IMG/VR virus record: IMGVR_UViG_3300003178_000043
Location: 1 to 22,020 of that record
DNA from: a virus
DNA: 22,020 nucleotides
Strand: one strand, 5' to 3'
In this document: piece by piece, positions 6,180-12,959 of the stretch
Layout: each line of letters opens with the position of its first letter
Numbering within the stretch: the first letter of the stretch is position 1
The notes under the pieces: model-generated
Told to the model about the DNA's origin: nothing
Database searches by the model: none
What the model saw: the letters and a program-made list of their open reading frames with translations, nothing else
Position numbers and translations under genes: made by a program

Positions 6180-6587
6180 TAAATAGCCTCCAAGTGTTAA
6201 AAATAAAAGTAGTTTAGCCCTTTCGACTTGGGCTACAAAGTGGTCATTATCAAATTTGCCGTCGGTGGTTTTGACATGAACATTAATAGCCCCTACATCC
6301 ACTTTAACGCTCTTTGAGTGACTAACACCACCCGCACTAGCTAAAGTAGTTTCGTGTCGTGTGTTTACCTCGTTAAAGGTTGTTTGTGGTTTGTAGTATT
6401 TAGGCTCTTGTAGCGTCGATACTGACGCGTAGGCTTTAGGGCTTTTGGTATGTTTGCCTCACGCTCTTTTAGAGAGTGTGAGCCTTTAGGTGGCTTATCA
6501 CTACCAAAGAGATTTTTAGCACTATTCCAAGCCCCCGAAGTCCACTTTTTAACCCTCCCGACCATTGAGCCAATCCAAGCGAACTTT
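6180..6587 (-). pseudogene. Displaced C-terminal part of the tape measure protein (two frame changes)
   Basis: After the TAA at 6590-6588, tape-measure-like sequence continues in the +1 frame: KKFAWIGSMVGRVKKW, then NSAKNLFGSDKPPKG and ending ANIPKAL. It then returns to the original frame at about 6434 as AYASVSTLQEPKYYKP, leading to INVHVKTTDGKFDNDHF, a typical tape-measure C-terminus. The second change is what loss of one A from the run at 6437-6435 would give. The original frame then runs without a stop into the nuclease gene. A one-base shift at the A-run 6215-6213 would place TAA at 6199-6197, just before the nuclease Shine-Dalgarno, the expected native end. Confidence 0.65.
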
Positions 6588-8411
6588 TTAGCTATCTACC
6601 AATTTACTAAAAAAGCCCGTGATACCTGACCAATTTTTAACTATCATGCCTATTGGAGACCACGCCCAAACTTTGCCTAAAAACGCTTTGCCTTTAGCAG
6701 AATAGCTTTTAATGCCCGTCCACATACGACCAAAAAACGGCTTTATCATTGACCACTTACTATAGATAAGATACGCACCACCCGCTATAGCCGTAATGGC
6801 TAAGCCTATCGGGTTAAGCAAAAACGCCCGACCCAACCAACGACCCAACCAAAGCACCGCCCGACCCGCGAACCTCGCACCACCGCCCAAAATAGACATA
6901 GCCACTTTAGAGCGGGTCACCCAACCAATAAACGACCCCGCACCCTTGACTAAGCCTATAAAGGGTGAAGCTATCCACGATAAGGCTTTAATCGCCACCA
7001 ACGCCCCTTTGTTTTCGGTGTAAAATTTACGCGTCCACGATATAGCTTTAGGTATCGTCTCTAAAAACGATATGTAAGTCCCTTTTAGTTGGTCACCAAG
7101 TAAAATAGCCTCAGCGGTTATCTTGTTTTTAACTGCTGTTTCTCTAGCTTCACTTGTAGCCATTTTAACCGCGTATTCAGACGCAACGGCTAACATCATC
7201 TTTTTATCTGCCACGGTCGCTAAAGATTTGTCTAACGCGTCTAATTTGCTACCCATATTTGAGATAACATTAGCCCCTTGACTTCCAAAAGTCTTAATCA
7301 TCTCTTTGTTACTCATTGAGCTTTTTATCTCTTTGATAATTGATTTAAGCTCACCCGCCCCTTTTTTCTGTAGTCGTGAATAAAAACCGAATTTGTCATC
7401 AGTCTTTTTAAATCTATCCGTCAATATCTTGAAAGAGGTCGCGGCTAACTCGGGTGACACTTCAAGCGTATTCATAAAATTACTAATTGCCGCCGCGTTT
7501 TGTGGTTTGAATTTTAAGCCACGAAATACGCCCGATAATCTGCTCGTAGTATTGATTAGGTCTCTAGCTGAGTTTGAGCCGTTATTTTCTAAGTGTGTAA
7601 AGGCATTAGTAAGCACCGATATTTTACGGATAGGTATATCCATACGCTCGGACATTTTCGCAAAGTCCCGCCCGACCTCTGAGGTGTCCAAGTCCATAGC
7701 TACCGACGCTTGGGCTATATCTTTGGTAAATTGTGGTAGGTCTGGAATTTTTACGCCACTTCTACCGCCCCCCGCTTGGATTTGTGCTATCTCTGACGGT
7801 GCTAGTAGTGAGCCTTTAGGAGAAGAGACAATTTTTAAAATATTACGCTTAAGCATAACGATTTGTTTATCGTCTGCATTGGTCGCTTTTTTGACATCTG
7901 CCATTGAGGACTCAAACACCATAGACTTACGCACGGGGCTAATTTGTGCTACTGCACCCATTACCGCACCCGTAGCCATACCACCCGCAAAAACGGCGGT
8001 ATTTTTAGCCTTACTAGATACATAACCACGAACCCGACCCGTTACGCGTTTAGCCCTTGGAGCTTTTGACGCGTGGGTCATTGATTGATTGTAACGGTTA
8101 GCACTATTGGCTATTGAGGTCATATCTTTTTTGACCTCGTTTACCGTAGCTTTTAACGGTGAAGCGTCAAACGCTGAGGCTTCCATTTCACGCCTAAACT
8201 TTTTGGCTGATTGGTGCATACGGCTAAGGTGATTAACGGTCGTGTGTAGTTGGTTGTTGAGTGTTGGGAATGATACGCCCTTAAAGAGCTTTATCTTTTC
8301 GACTGCTTTAGCGTAGGTATGAATACCCTTAAAGCTGTTTTGCATGAAACCGCTACCCTTAATAGCTGAGTCCCATACAATGTTAAACGATAAAGCACCA
8401 CTACCCGCCAT
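6588..8411 (-). CDS. T: Tail tape measure protein (P2 gpT-like), main part
   Basis: A 607-residue tape measure protein that sets tail length and is ejected with the DNA. The N-terminal region is helical. A hydrophobic stretch at about 134-152 (NTAVFAGGMATGAVMGAV) precedes a conserved block around VFESSMADVKKATNADDK and SEIAQIQAGGGRSG that is typical of P2/Mu-type tape measures. Further hydrophobic segments lie at about 495-560 (AMSILGGGARFAGRAVLWLG, GLAITAIAGGAYLIYS). Start at ATG 8411, with AAGGTG upstream. The frame ends at 6588 after GFFSKLVDS, but homologous sequence continues in other frames to about 6200, so the native protein was probably near 740 residues. Confidence 0.88.
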   Translation of the reverse strand: MAGSGALSFNIVWDSAIKGSGFMQNSFKGIHTYAKAVEKIKLFKGVSFPTLNNQLHTTVNHLSRMHQSAKKFRREMEASAFDASPLKATVNEVKKDMTSIANSANRYNQSMTHASKAPRAKRVTGRVRGYVSSKAKNTAVFAGGMATGAVMGAVAQISPVRKSMVFESSMADVKKATNADDKQIVMLKRNILKIVSSPKGSLLAPSEIAQIQAGGGRSGVKIPDLPQFTKDIAQASVAMDLDTSEVGRDFAKMSERMDIPIRKISVLTNAFTHLENNGSNSARDLINTTSRLSGVFRGLKFKPQNAAAISNFMNTLEVSPELAATSFKILTDRFKKTDDKFGFYSRLQKKGAGELKSIIKEIKSSMSNKEMIKTFGSQGANVISNMGSKLDALDKSLATVADKKMMLAVASEYAVKMATSEARETAVKNKITAEAILLGDQLKGTYISFLETIPKAISWTRKFYTENKGALVAIKALSWIASPFIGLVKGAGSFIGWVTRSKVAMSILGGGARFAGRAVLWLGRWLGRAFLLNPIGLAITAIAGGAYLIYSKWSMIKPFFGRMWTGIKSYSAKGKAFLGKVWAWSPIGMIVKNWSGITGFFSKLVDS

Positions 8412-8528
8412 AAATACACCTTTTTTAAGGCATATAATGGCTTAAACAGTAGAATTTTTAAAGCCATATAGGCATATATGGAGAAAAATATTAAACGGGC
8501 TTACAGTAGCCAATAAAAAGAGAATATT
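8412..8528. other. AT-rich intergenic stretch between moron and tape measure, with hairpin
   Basis: ATGGCTT at 8438-8444 pairs with AAGCCAT at 8461-8467 (7 bp), and CATATATGG follows at 8472-8480. It could end the minus-strand moron transcript or structure the tape-measure leader. No coding sequence seen. Confidence 0.35.
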
Positions 8529-8996
8529 TTAAAAGGTCATCGCCTCTAATTTTGCTTCTTTTTCTCTTAACTCTTTTAGTTTTTGGTCTGTTTTTTCTAC
8601 ATCGCAAAGCTCTAACGCTTTATCTATAAAAGGTTGTAGGCTTATGTTGTATTGGTTTGATTTATCTTTGAGCCAAAAAGGATTATTGCTTTTTAATTCT
8701 GCATAGTGTCTTTTTGATTTGCCATTGAGTCCATACTTTACGCCCTCTTGGTCATAATCTATCACATAAATTAGCGGGTATCTATCGCACCCAAGCGTTA
8801 CACTATCGGAGCTAAACGCCCAAGTCTCGTTAATATCATTTTTAGAGATTTTAAGCTCTTTTTTTACCCAAATAGTAGCCTCAATTTGTGAGCGAATATC
8901 TTTTAAATCTTGGTCGTGTTTGGTCTCAGCCTCTGACGGTGCGAAATACCAAATTAAAGCACCTATAACCAAGATACCTATTAAAAAATCTTTCAT
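8529..8996 (-). CDS. Membrane-anchored hypothetical protein, probable moron
   Basis: A 155-residue protein of unknown function. The N-terminus MKDFLIGILVIGALIWYFAP is a single membrane anchor or uncleaved signal, so the rest is probably periplasmic. The remainder has a small strand-rich region around ETWAFSSDSVTLGCDRYPLI with a Cys, a second Cys near the end (LELCDVEK), and a charged helical tail (KLKELREKEAKLEAM). It interrupts the conserved E-to-tape-measure gene order, is flanked by AT-rich non-coding DNA on both sides, and has a TATAAT hexamer upstream. These are signs of a moron, expressible in the lysogen. AAGG lies upstream of the ATG at 8996. A surface or superinfection role is speculation. 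Confidence 0.6.
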   Translation of the reverse strand: MKDFLIGILVIGALIWYFAPSEAETKHDQDLKDIRSQIEATIWVKKELKISKNDINETWAFSSDSVTLGCDRYPLIYVIDYDQEGVKYGLNGKSKRHYAELKSNNPFWLKDKSNQYNISLQPFIDKALELCDVEKTDQKLKELREKEAKLEAMTF

Positions 8997-9025
8997 ATTT
9001 TGCCTTACTGTAGTTATTTATAAAA

Positions 9026-9045
9026 ATTATATCATAAGAAGATTA
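9026..9045 (-). promoter_or_regulatory. Likely promoter of the moron gene
   Basis: On the minus strand, TATAAT (9031-9026) in the context TTATGATATAATTTTT lies about 30 bp before the ATG at 8996. There is a weak TTGGGC 15-16 bp upstream. A good -10 with a poor -35 is usual in Campylobacterota. Confidence 0.5.
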
Positions 9046-9056
9046 CGCCCAAGGGC

Positions 9057-9490
9057 TTACATTTGAAGCCCTCGCGTTTTAAGTTCCATTTCGTGGATTT
9101 TAACGGCTTGTTTGTAGTATTTTAGCCACTCACTTACCGTCATAGTCTCTTGACGGTTTATATCTATATGTAGCCTATAAGAAATGAAGCTTACGCCCTC
9201 GATAAGCGTATCTTCATCTATGATAAAAAAGAGTTGTAAGCCTCCGTAATGGCGTAAGCGTCTTTTAGTGCTAATTGGTCTAGCTCTTCTACTTCAATAT
9301 CACAAAGGTTACAGAATAACCGCTCTTGGAGTTCATCTTCTGAGGTGATAGACTCACGGGCTATTTTTTCATCTTTGATAGTAGGCTCACGCATTGTAAG
9401 CGTATCTTTCCACTCACCGCTAAACGGATATTCACGGCTTAGTTTAATCTCTTTTGGTTTTGCATATTGGACTTTTTTATTATTTGACAT
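9057..9490 (-). CDS. Tail assembly chaperone E+E' fusion made by -1 frameshifting
   Basis: Reading E in frame 0 from 9490 and slipping -1 at TTTTTTA (9230-9224) continues for 56 codons to the TAA at 9059-9057, giving a protein of about 145 residues. The extension begins IIDEDTLIEGVSFISYR and ends with MTVSEWLKYYKQAVKIHE, like the second half of other tail chaperones. X XXY YYZ is satisfied exactly (T TTT TTA, frame 0 codons TTT TTA), and the frame 0 stop follows one codon later. In P2, lambda and many other tailed phages, both the short product and the frameshifted fusion are needed around the tape measure. The position between tube and tape measure agrees. Confidence 0.82.
9218..9490 (-). 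CDS. E: Tail assembly chaperone, short form (P2 gpE-like)
   Basis: A 90-residue P2 gpE-type chaperone. EIKLSREYPFSGEWKDTLTM followed by REPTIKDEKIA is the usual 'set of strands, then L-T-M/L-R-x-P-T' start of this family. The C-terminal CDIEVEELDQLALKDAYAI is the typical helix pair before the frameshift site. It ends with SFLS and a TAG at 9220-9218. Its ATG lies inside the end of the upstream gene (11-bp overlap). It binds the tape measure during tail assembly, together with the E+E' product. Confidence 0.8.
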   Translation of the reverse strand: MSNNKKVQYAKPKEIKLSREYPFSGEWKDTLTMREPTIKDEKIARESITSEDELQERLFCNLCDIEVEELDQLALKDAYAITEAYNSFLS

Positions 9491-9722
9491 CTTCTAACCC
9501 CTTAAATTTTACTTTTGTTACGCTCAAAACTTTACCTTGGATATACTCCACCACTTCAACACTTACGCCGTTATCGTAGCTCTTGACTTTTTCGTCTGAG
9601 ACTCTGAGGCGTTTTATGTCATCTATATACTCATCGCTTACCGTTCTGCTCGGGACATCAAGGTCGATAATAATATCACCCTCACCCTCTTCTAGTTGCA
9701 CGACTTCTTTTTCTTTTGCCAT
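9480..9722 (-). CDS. Hypothetical protein between ACP-HU and E (80 aa)
   Basis: An acidic 80-residue protein of unknown function. Residues 12-40 are dense in Asp/Glu (EGEGDIIIDLDVPSRTVSDE). The C-terminal half alternates as a likely beta-sheet (YDNGVSVEVVEYIQGKVLSV, then TKVKFKGLED). The ATG at 9722 follows AAAGGGT, and the gene overlaps E by 11 bp, so both are translated together. Its place next to the chaperones suggests a tail-assembly accessory, but I do not recognise a family. The gap upstream (9723-9841) holds two hairpins. Confidence 0.65.
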   Translation of the reverse strand: MAKEKEVVQLEEGEGDIIIDLDVPSRTVSDEYIDDIKRLRVSDEKVKSYDNGVSVEVVEYIQGKVLSVTKVKFKGLEDVK

Positions 9723-9771
9723 TTGTTACCCTTTTTGGTAGATTTTAAAGGCGGTTTTAGCCTTAGCAAAA

Positions 9772-9825
9772 GGTAACCTATAGTTACCCTCTACTAAAGC
9801 CGATAAAGAGGTAATTTACCCCTCT
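9772..9825 (-). terminator. Two hairpins between ACP-HU and the chaperone genes (attenuator?)
   Basis: GGTAAC-CTATA-GTTACC at 9772-9788 is a perfect 6-bp stem. AGAGG/CCTCT around 9806-9824 has flanking GATA/TATC. Neither is followed by a T-run. They could reduce expression of downstream genes relative to tube and sheath, or be processing sites. Confidence 0.35.
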
Positions 9826-9841
9826 ATCGTTGCACCAACGC

Positions 9842-10150
9842 TTACGCGTTAAGAGCGTTGTTAAACTCGTCTGAACCCTCGAACTTAACTTTAGTTACCG
9901 CAGGGAACGCCTCAGTCTGCTTAGTCGCTGGGTTGTAACGATTTCTCGCTTTGAACTCAACCGCTGTAAATGTTCCGAAGTGTCTCATTTTTACATCTTT
10001 ACCCGCAACTACTGCACCTTTAACTTTATCCTCGAAAATGTCAAGGATTTTTCCTACCTCTTCAATGTTTACGCCCGTTACGCCTTGCTTTACCGCTTCC
10101 GCGTGAACCTCGTGTGCCATTTCGTTTTCTGTTACTGTAGCTTTTGCCAT
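9842..10150 (-). CDS. HU/IHF-like protein from internal start
   Basis: Alternative product of the fused frame above: 102 residues starting MAKATVTENEM at ATG 10150, with AAGGA (10162-10158) at 7-nt spacing. HU-like proteins bend and compact DNA; the conserved NP of the arm is present. If made separately it would be a nucleoid-type protein expressed late, with the tail genes. Confidence 0.55.
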   Translation of the reverse strand: MAKATVTENEMAHEVHAEAVKQGVTGVNIEEVGKILDIFEDKVKGAVVAGKDVKMRHFGTFTAVEFKARNRYNPATKQTEAFPAVTKVKFEGSDEFNNALNA

Positions 10151-10390
10151 GATTTTTTCCTTTTCGTTTAGTTTGTTTTGAATATATGTTAGAGCATCGC
10201 CCACGCTTTTTATAGAGTCTAAATCTTTATCCTCTACCTCAATACCGTATTTATCCTCAACCGCTGTAACGACATCTATAGCGTCCAATGAGTCCATACC
10301 CAAATCATCTACAAAGAGAGTATTCTCAGTTATTCCGTCATCTTCTATGCCAAGCGTCGCAACGATTAGAGCTATAAGGTCTTTTAACAT
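9842..10390 (-). CDS. Acyl carrier protein fused to HU/IHF-like DNA-binding domain
   Basis: One 182-residue frame holding two known folds. Residues 1-76 are an acyl carrier protein: the four-helix pattern with DDLGMDSLDAIDVV, where S34 is the phosphopantetheine site, then EDKYGIEVEDKDLDSIKSVG. Residues 81-182 are an HU/IHF (DNABII) protein: helices MAKATVTENEMAHEVHAEAV and EEVGKILDIFEDKV, then MRHFGTF (135-141) and the DNA-binding arm with RNRYNPAT (149-156). Only about four linker residues separate them. An internal ATG at 10150, with AAGGA 7 nt upstream, would also give the HU-like protein alone (102 residues). AAGGCGG precedes the first ATG. A one-base change of a TAG at AAG (codon 78) would restore two genes, so this may be a recent fusion. 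It lies between tail tube and chaperones. Confidence 0.8.
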   Translation of the reverse strand: MLKDLIALIVATLGIEDDGITENTLFVDDLGMDSLDAIDVVTAVEDKYGIEVEDKDLDSIKSVGDALTYIQNKLNEKEKIMAKATVTENEMAHEVHAEAVKQGVTGVNIEEVGKILDIFEDKVKGAVVAGKDVKMRHFGTFTAVEFKARNRYNPATKQTEAFPAVTKVKFEGSDEFNNALNA

Positions 10391-10402
10391 TTAGACCCGC
10401 CT

Positions 10403-10891
10403 TTAGTTGACATTTTGGCGGTATTCTGCCAACAAGTCCACCCCGTCAATGACCAAAACATCGTTTAGACGGTCATAGACCACCTCGGGGATACCGTTTA
10501 CGGTTTTCGTGTATCTATCGACTTTGATTTTAACTTTACGCGTCACCTCCTTACCCTCTTCTAGCGTCCCGTCGTCTAGCTCGTGGATTTCTCCTTGAAC
10601 TGTCACCACTAAAGGAACATCCACCGCGTCGCGTCTAATGTTTCCTTTTAGCACCAACGGTAACCTATCTTTGGGCTTTAAGTTGTTTTTGTTGTATTCA
10701 GCCATGACGATACTTGAATACTTTTCAAAGCTAATCGTCATATACTGAGCTTTAAGCTTCCCGCTTGATATATCGTCAACGACATCCATATCTAGCTTGG
10801 GTTGCTCTACCTTGCCCGTAACTCCAAGGTGTCCGACACCTTGGACGGACGCGTTAAGACCGTTTAAAATATCTTTATCAGTTCTTGCCAT
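10403..10891 (-). CDS. FII: Major tail tube protein (P2 gpFII-like)
   Basis: A 162-residue tail tube protein of the P2 FII family. Pattern: a DISSGKLKAQYMTISFEKYS segment after the N-terminal arm, then LPLVLKGNIRRDAVDVPLVV and VTVQGEIHELDDGTLEEGKE, ending in DRYTKTVNGIPEVVYDRLND. FII subunits stack as hexamers to form the inner tube. The gene begins 3 bp after the sheath gene, and the ACP-HU gene begins 12 bp after it. Length agrees with P2 FII (172). Confidence 0.92.
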   Translation of the reverse strand: MARTDKDILNGLNASVQGVGHLGVTGKVEQPKLDMDVVDDISSGKLKAQYMTISFEKYSSIVMAEYNKNNLKPKDRLPLVLKGNIRRDAVDVPLVVTVQGEIHELDDGTLEEGKEVTRKVKIKVDRYTKTVNGIPEVVYDRLNDVLVIDGVDLLAEYRQNVN

Positions 10892-10894
10892 TTG

Positions 10895-12088
10895 TTAACC
10901 TCCTATGATTTTCATTAGCACGGGACTAAACTTATCGGTAAAGCTACACTCAACCTCAAAGCGTCTAACCGTAGGCATATTTTGCATTTCTGCTACAAGG
11001 TAAAATTTACCCGCCGTTAATGCCTCTTTGGTGTTCTTTTCCGCGTTCCAATAGACATCATAGCCCACCAACACATTAGCACCTTTAAGAGACAATAGCA
11101 GACCGTCAACGCTATCTTTAGCGTGGATTAGGACATCAGCCCCACGGTCAATAGCCCAAAAAACACCCTCTTGGACTGCTTCACCGATACGGTCGAACAC
11201 TCGGACGCGTTCCAAGCTTTGCCAAATACTGTCGGGGTCTGTAGTCTCAAAGCCCCAAAGTCTAAAGCCTTTGTAGTTGATAACGGTCGCTATTCCTAGC
11301 GTTCTGAGTCTGTCCGCCTCGCACTCTTGACCCGCGATAAAGTCAATCGGTCTAGCCGTTCCGCTGATACCTTGCATTACACGGTTAGAGGCACTATTAG
11401 CCCACCCGTATTCTTTGAGACCGTCGGAGTGGGCTATCATACCCGCTACCCTTGCACTCATTGGCTCGGTGATTGTTGCATTTGCTGTCGTGTCCCATAC
11501 CTTGACATACGGGTCACAGACCATAAGCCGACGCGTTCCGAAGTTTTTCATTTTTGCCGTAGCGTCTGCCTCATCTTTGGCGTTAAGGTCAACGATACCC
11601 GTAGCCGATAAAGAGGTAGCTACTGCCTCAATCTGAGCTTTTACATCGCCGTCGTGGCTAAAGCGTGGAGCGATAATCAAGTTTGATTTAACGCCATAGA
11701 TAGACATAGCCGTCTTAGCTTTGTCGATACCGTCGATAATCGCACTTTTTACCTCTGCTACCTCGTAAAATAGCTCTGCTTGTTTTTTACTCTGAGCGTC
11801 GGTGATAGGCACGATATGGACTACCAACGGACTTAATACGCCTTGGTCGTTGATACCGTCAACCGCACCGCTTACCGTTCCTTTTGATTTGTCAAAATCA
11901 TCTTTTGCTTTTTGAGCGTTGCCATAGTGCATAATGTAGTTATGCTCTTTTAGCTTATCTTGCACCTCTTTGCTGAGTGTGGCTAAAACGACCGTAGCGA
12001 TAAGAAAAATCGGTGTAGATGATTTAATTCTAATCGGACGGGACGCGTTAGCCCTTGTTACAATGTTTACACCGTAATTACTAGCCAT
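10895..12088 (-). CDS. FI: Tail sheath protein (P2 gpFI-like)
   Basis: A 397-residue contractile tail sheath, the same length as P2 FI (396). The N-terminal ASNYGVNIVTRANASRPI starts the family's arm. The middle includes KSNLIIAPRFSHDGDVKAQI. The C-terminal region has the conserved RPIDFIAGQECEADRLRTLG, NYKGFRLWGFETTDPDSIWQ and VRVFDRIGEAVQEGVFWAID. Sheath subunits wrap the tube and contract at injection. ATG at 12088 follows AGGAAAGG. It is directly followed by the tube gene, as in P2. Confidence 0.95.
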   Translation of the reverse strand: MASNYGVNIVTRANASRPIRIKSSTPIFLIATVVLATLSKEVQDKLKEHNYIMHYGNAQKAKDDFDKSKGTVSGAVDGINDQGVLSPLVVHIVPITDAQSKKQAELFYEVAEVKSAIIDGIDKAKTAMSIYGVKSNLIIAPRFSHDGDVKAQIEAVATSLSATGIVDLNAKDEADATAKMKNFGTRRLMVCDPYVKVWDTTANATITEPMSARVAGMIAHSDGLKEYGWANSASNRVMQGISGTARPIDFIAGQECEADRLRTLGIATVINYKGFRLWGFETTDPDSIWQSLERVRVFDRIGEAVQEGVFWAIDRGADVLIHAKDSVDGLLLSLKGANVLVGYDVYWNAEKNTKEALTAGKFYLVAEMQNMPTVRRFEVECSFTDKFSPVLMKIIGG

Positions 12089-12092
12089 GTTT

Positions 12093-12569
12093 TTAATCCT
12101 TTCCTATGATTATTAATTGTTTTGTATCAAGGTTAAAGCCTAAGCCTTGACCTCTTGCACCTCTTAGCTTTATGTTACCGCTATCATTAACGACCTCGAA
12201 GTCGCATACAAAAGGGTAACACTCGACTACATTCTCTTTTTTCTCTAAAAGATAATGATTTGTTTCATCGCTAAACCACTCTATCATTTCGTTTTCATCA
12301 AGAATAGCATTTGATATATTAGCCATGTTAAAACCTCCTACCTCGTCTAACTCTATTGATTTTAGACAATGTTTATTTTCAAATTTTCTAAGCACCCAAC
12401 ACAAAGCCTTTTCGGGTTTGGTGGCTTGGTTGGTCGCTATTCTGTAGCCTATGCGTCCGCTTATGGTTAGGTCGGGGTTACCGCCTAAGATTGCGTTTAC
12501 AAATTGGTCAAGCCCGATTAAAACCCGTAAGAAATAAGGTTTATTTGACCAAGCGTTACGCGGTTGCAT
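12093..12569 (-). CDS. Two small phage proteins joined in one frame (function unknown)
   Basis: A 158-residue frame that seems to hold two proteins. Residues 1-81 contain LDQFVNAILGGNPDLTISGR and an ENKHCLKS motif. From memory these resemble a widespread uncharacterised small phage protein with an 'LD...N.LLGG..D.T.S.R ... HC' pattern. Residues 82-158 (MANISNAILDENEMIEW onwards) look like a separate small protein with strands near the end (LDTKQLIIIGKD). An ATG at 12326 has a perfect AGGAGG (12339-12334) 7 nt upstream, so the second part is probably also translated alone (12093-12326). Deleting one G in GACGAGGTAGGAGG would give LDE-stop before that site. The gene lies between the fibre chaperone and sheath, where P2 has no corresponding gene. 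Confidence 0.65.
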   Translation of the reverse strand: MQPRNAWSNKPYFLRVLIGLDQFVNAILGGNPDLTISGRIGYRIATNQATKPEKALCWVLRKFENKHCLKSIELDEVGGFNMANISNAILDENEMIEWFSDETNHYLLEKKENVVECYPFVCDFEVVNDSGNIKLRGARGQGLGFNLDTKQLIIIGKD

Positions 12570-12572
12570 GGG

Positions 12573-12950
12573 TTACGCCTCCAACTCTCTAAGTGCTTTG
12601 TTTTTCTCAGCCAAAAGCTTACCCGCCATTTTTTTAAACGGTGTAGCCTTAGCCAATACACGGTTACAAAGCTCTTCAAGTGTTACGCCCTCGGGTTCAC
12701 CCTTTAGCACCTCGCTAAGTAGTGGAGCGTCTGTCTCATCTTTGCTTTTAAGATAGGTCATAGCCTCGAACTGCTGAATATCCCAAGTGTCGCGTTCTGC
12801 TTTTGGGTAGCTGTTTACAAGAGCTGACATTTTTGTTTCAAAAGATTTAATAATTTTAATCTTTTTGGTTTTTACAGTTTGCTCTCTACTTTCATCATCT
12901 GTAAAAGTAACAAATTCTTTTTTTTCGTTATCTATATAAACTTTTTTCAT
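12573..12950 (-). CDS. Putative tail fibre assembly chaperone (gpG-like position)
   Basis: A 125-residue protein that resembles the DUF4376-type domain found in tail fibre assembly proteins. MSALVNSYPKAERDTWDIQQ, then FEAMTYLKSKDETDAPLL, and a C-terminal ELCNRVLAKATPFKKMAGKL reproduce the 'YP..E..TW..Q..EA......TP.L' to 'L...V..KA..Y....G' pattern. Its place just after the fibre genes and before the sheath is that of P2 gpG. AAGGAG precedes the ATG at 12950. It probably helps fold or trimerise the fibre encoded upstream. The N-terminal 35 residues are basic and specific to this protein. Confidence 0.65.
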   Translation of the reverse strand: MKKVYIDNEKKEFVTFTDDESREQTVKTKKIKIIKSFETKMSALVNSYPKAERDTWDIQQFEAMTYLKSKDETDAPLLSEVLKGEPEGVTLEELCNRVLAKATPFKKMAGKLLAEKNKALRELEA

Positions 12951-12959
12951 ACCTACTCC

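Noticed and set aside
7393-8025. Long plus-strand open frame (210 codons) inside the tape measure gene
   Set aside because: It is the antisense shadow of a clearly conserved tape measure frame, and its residues show no recognisable protein pattern.
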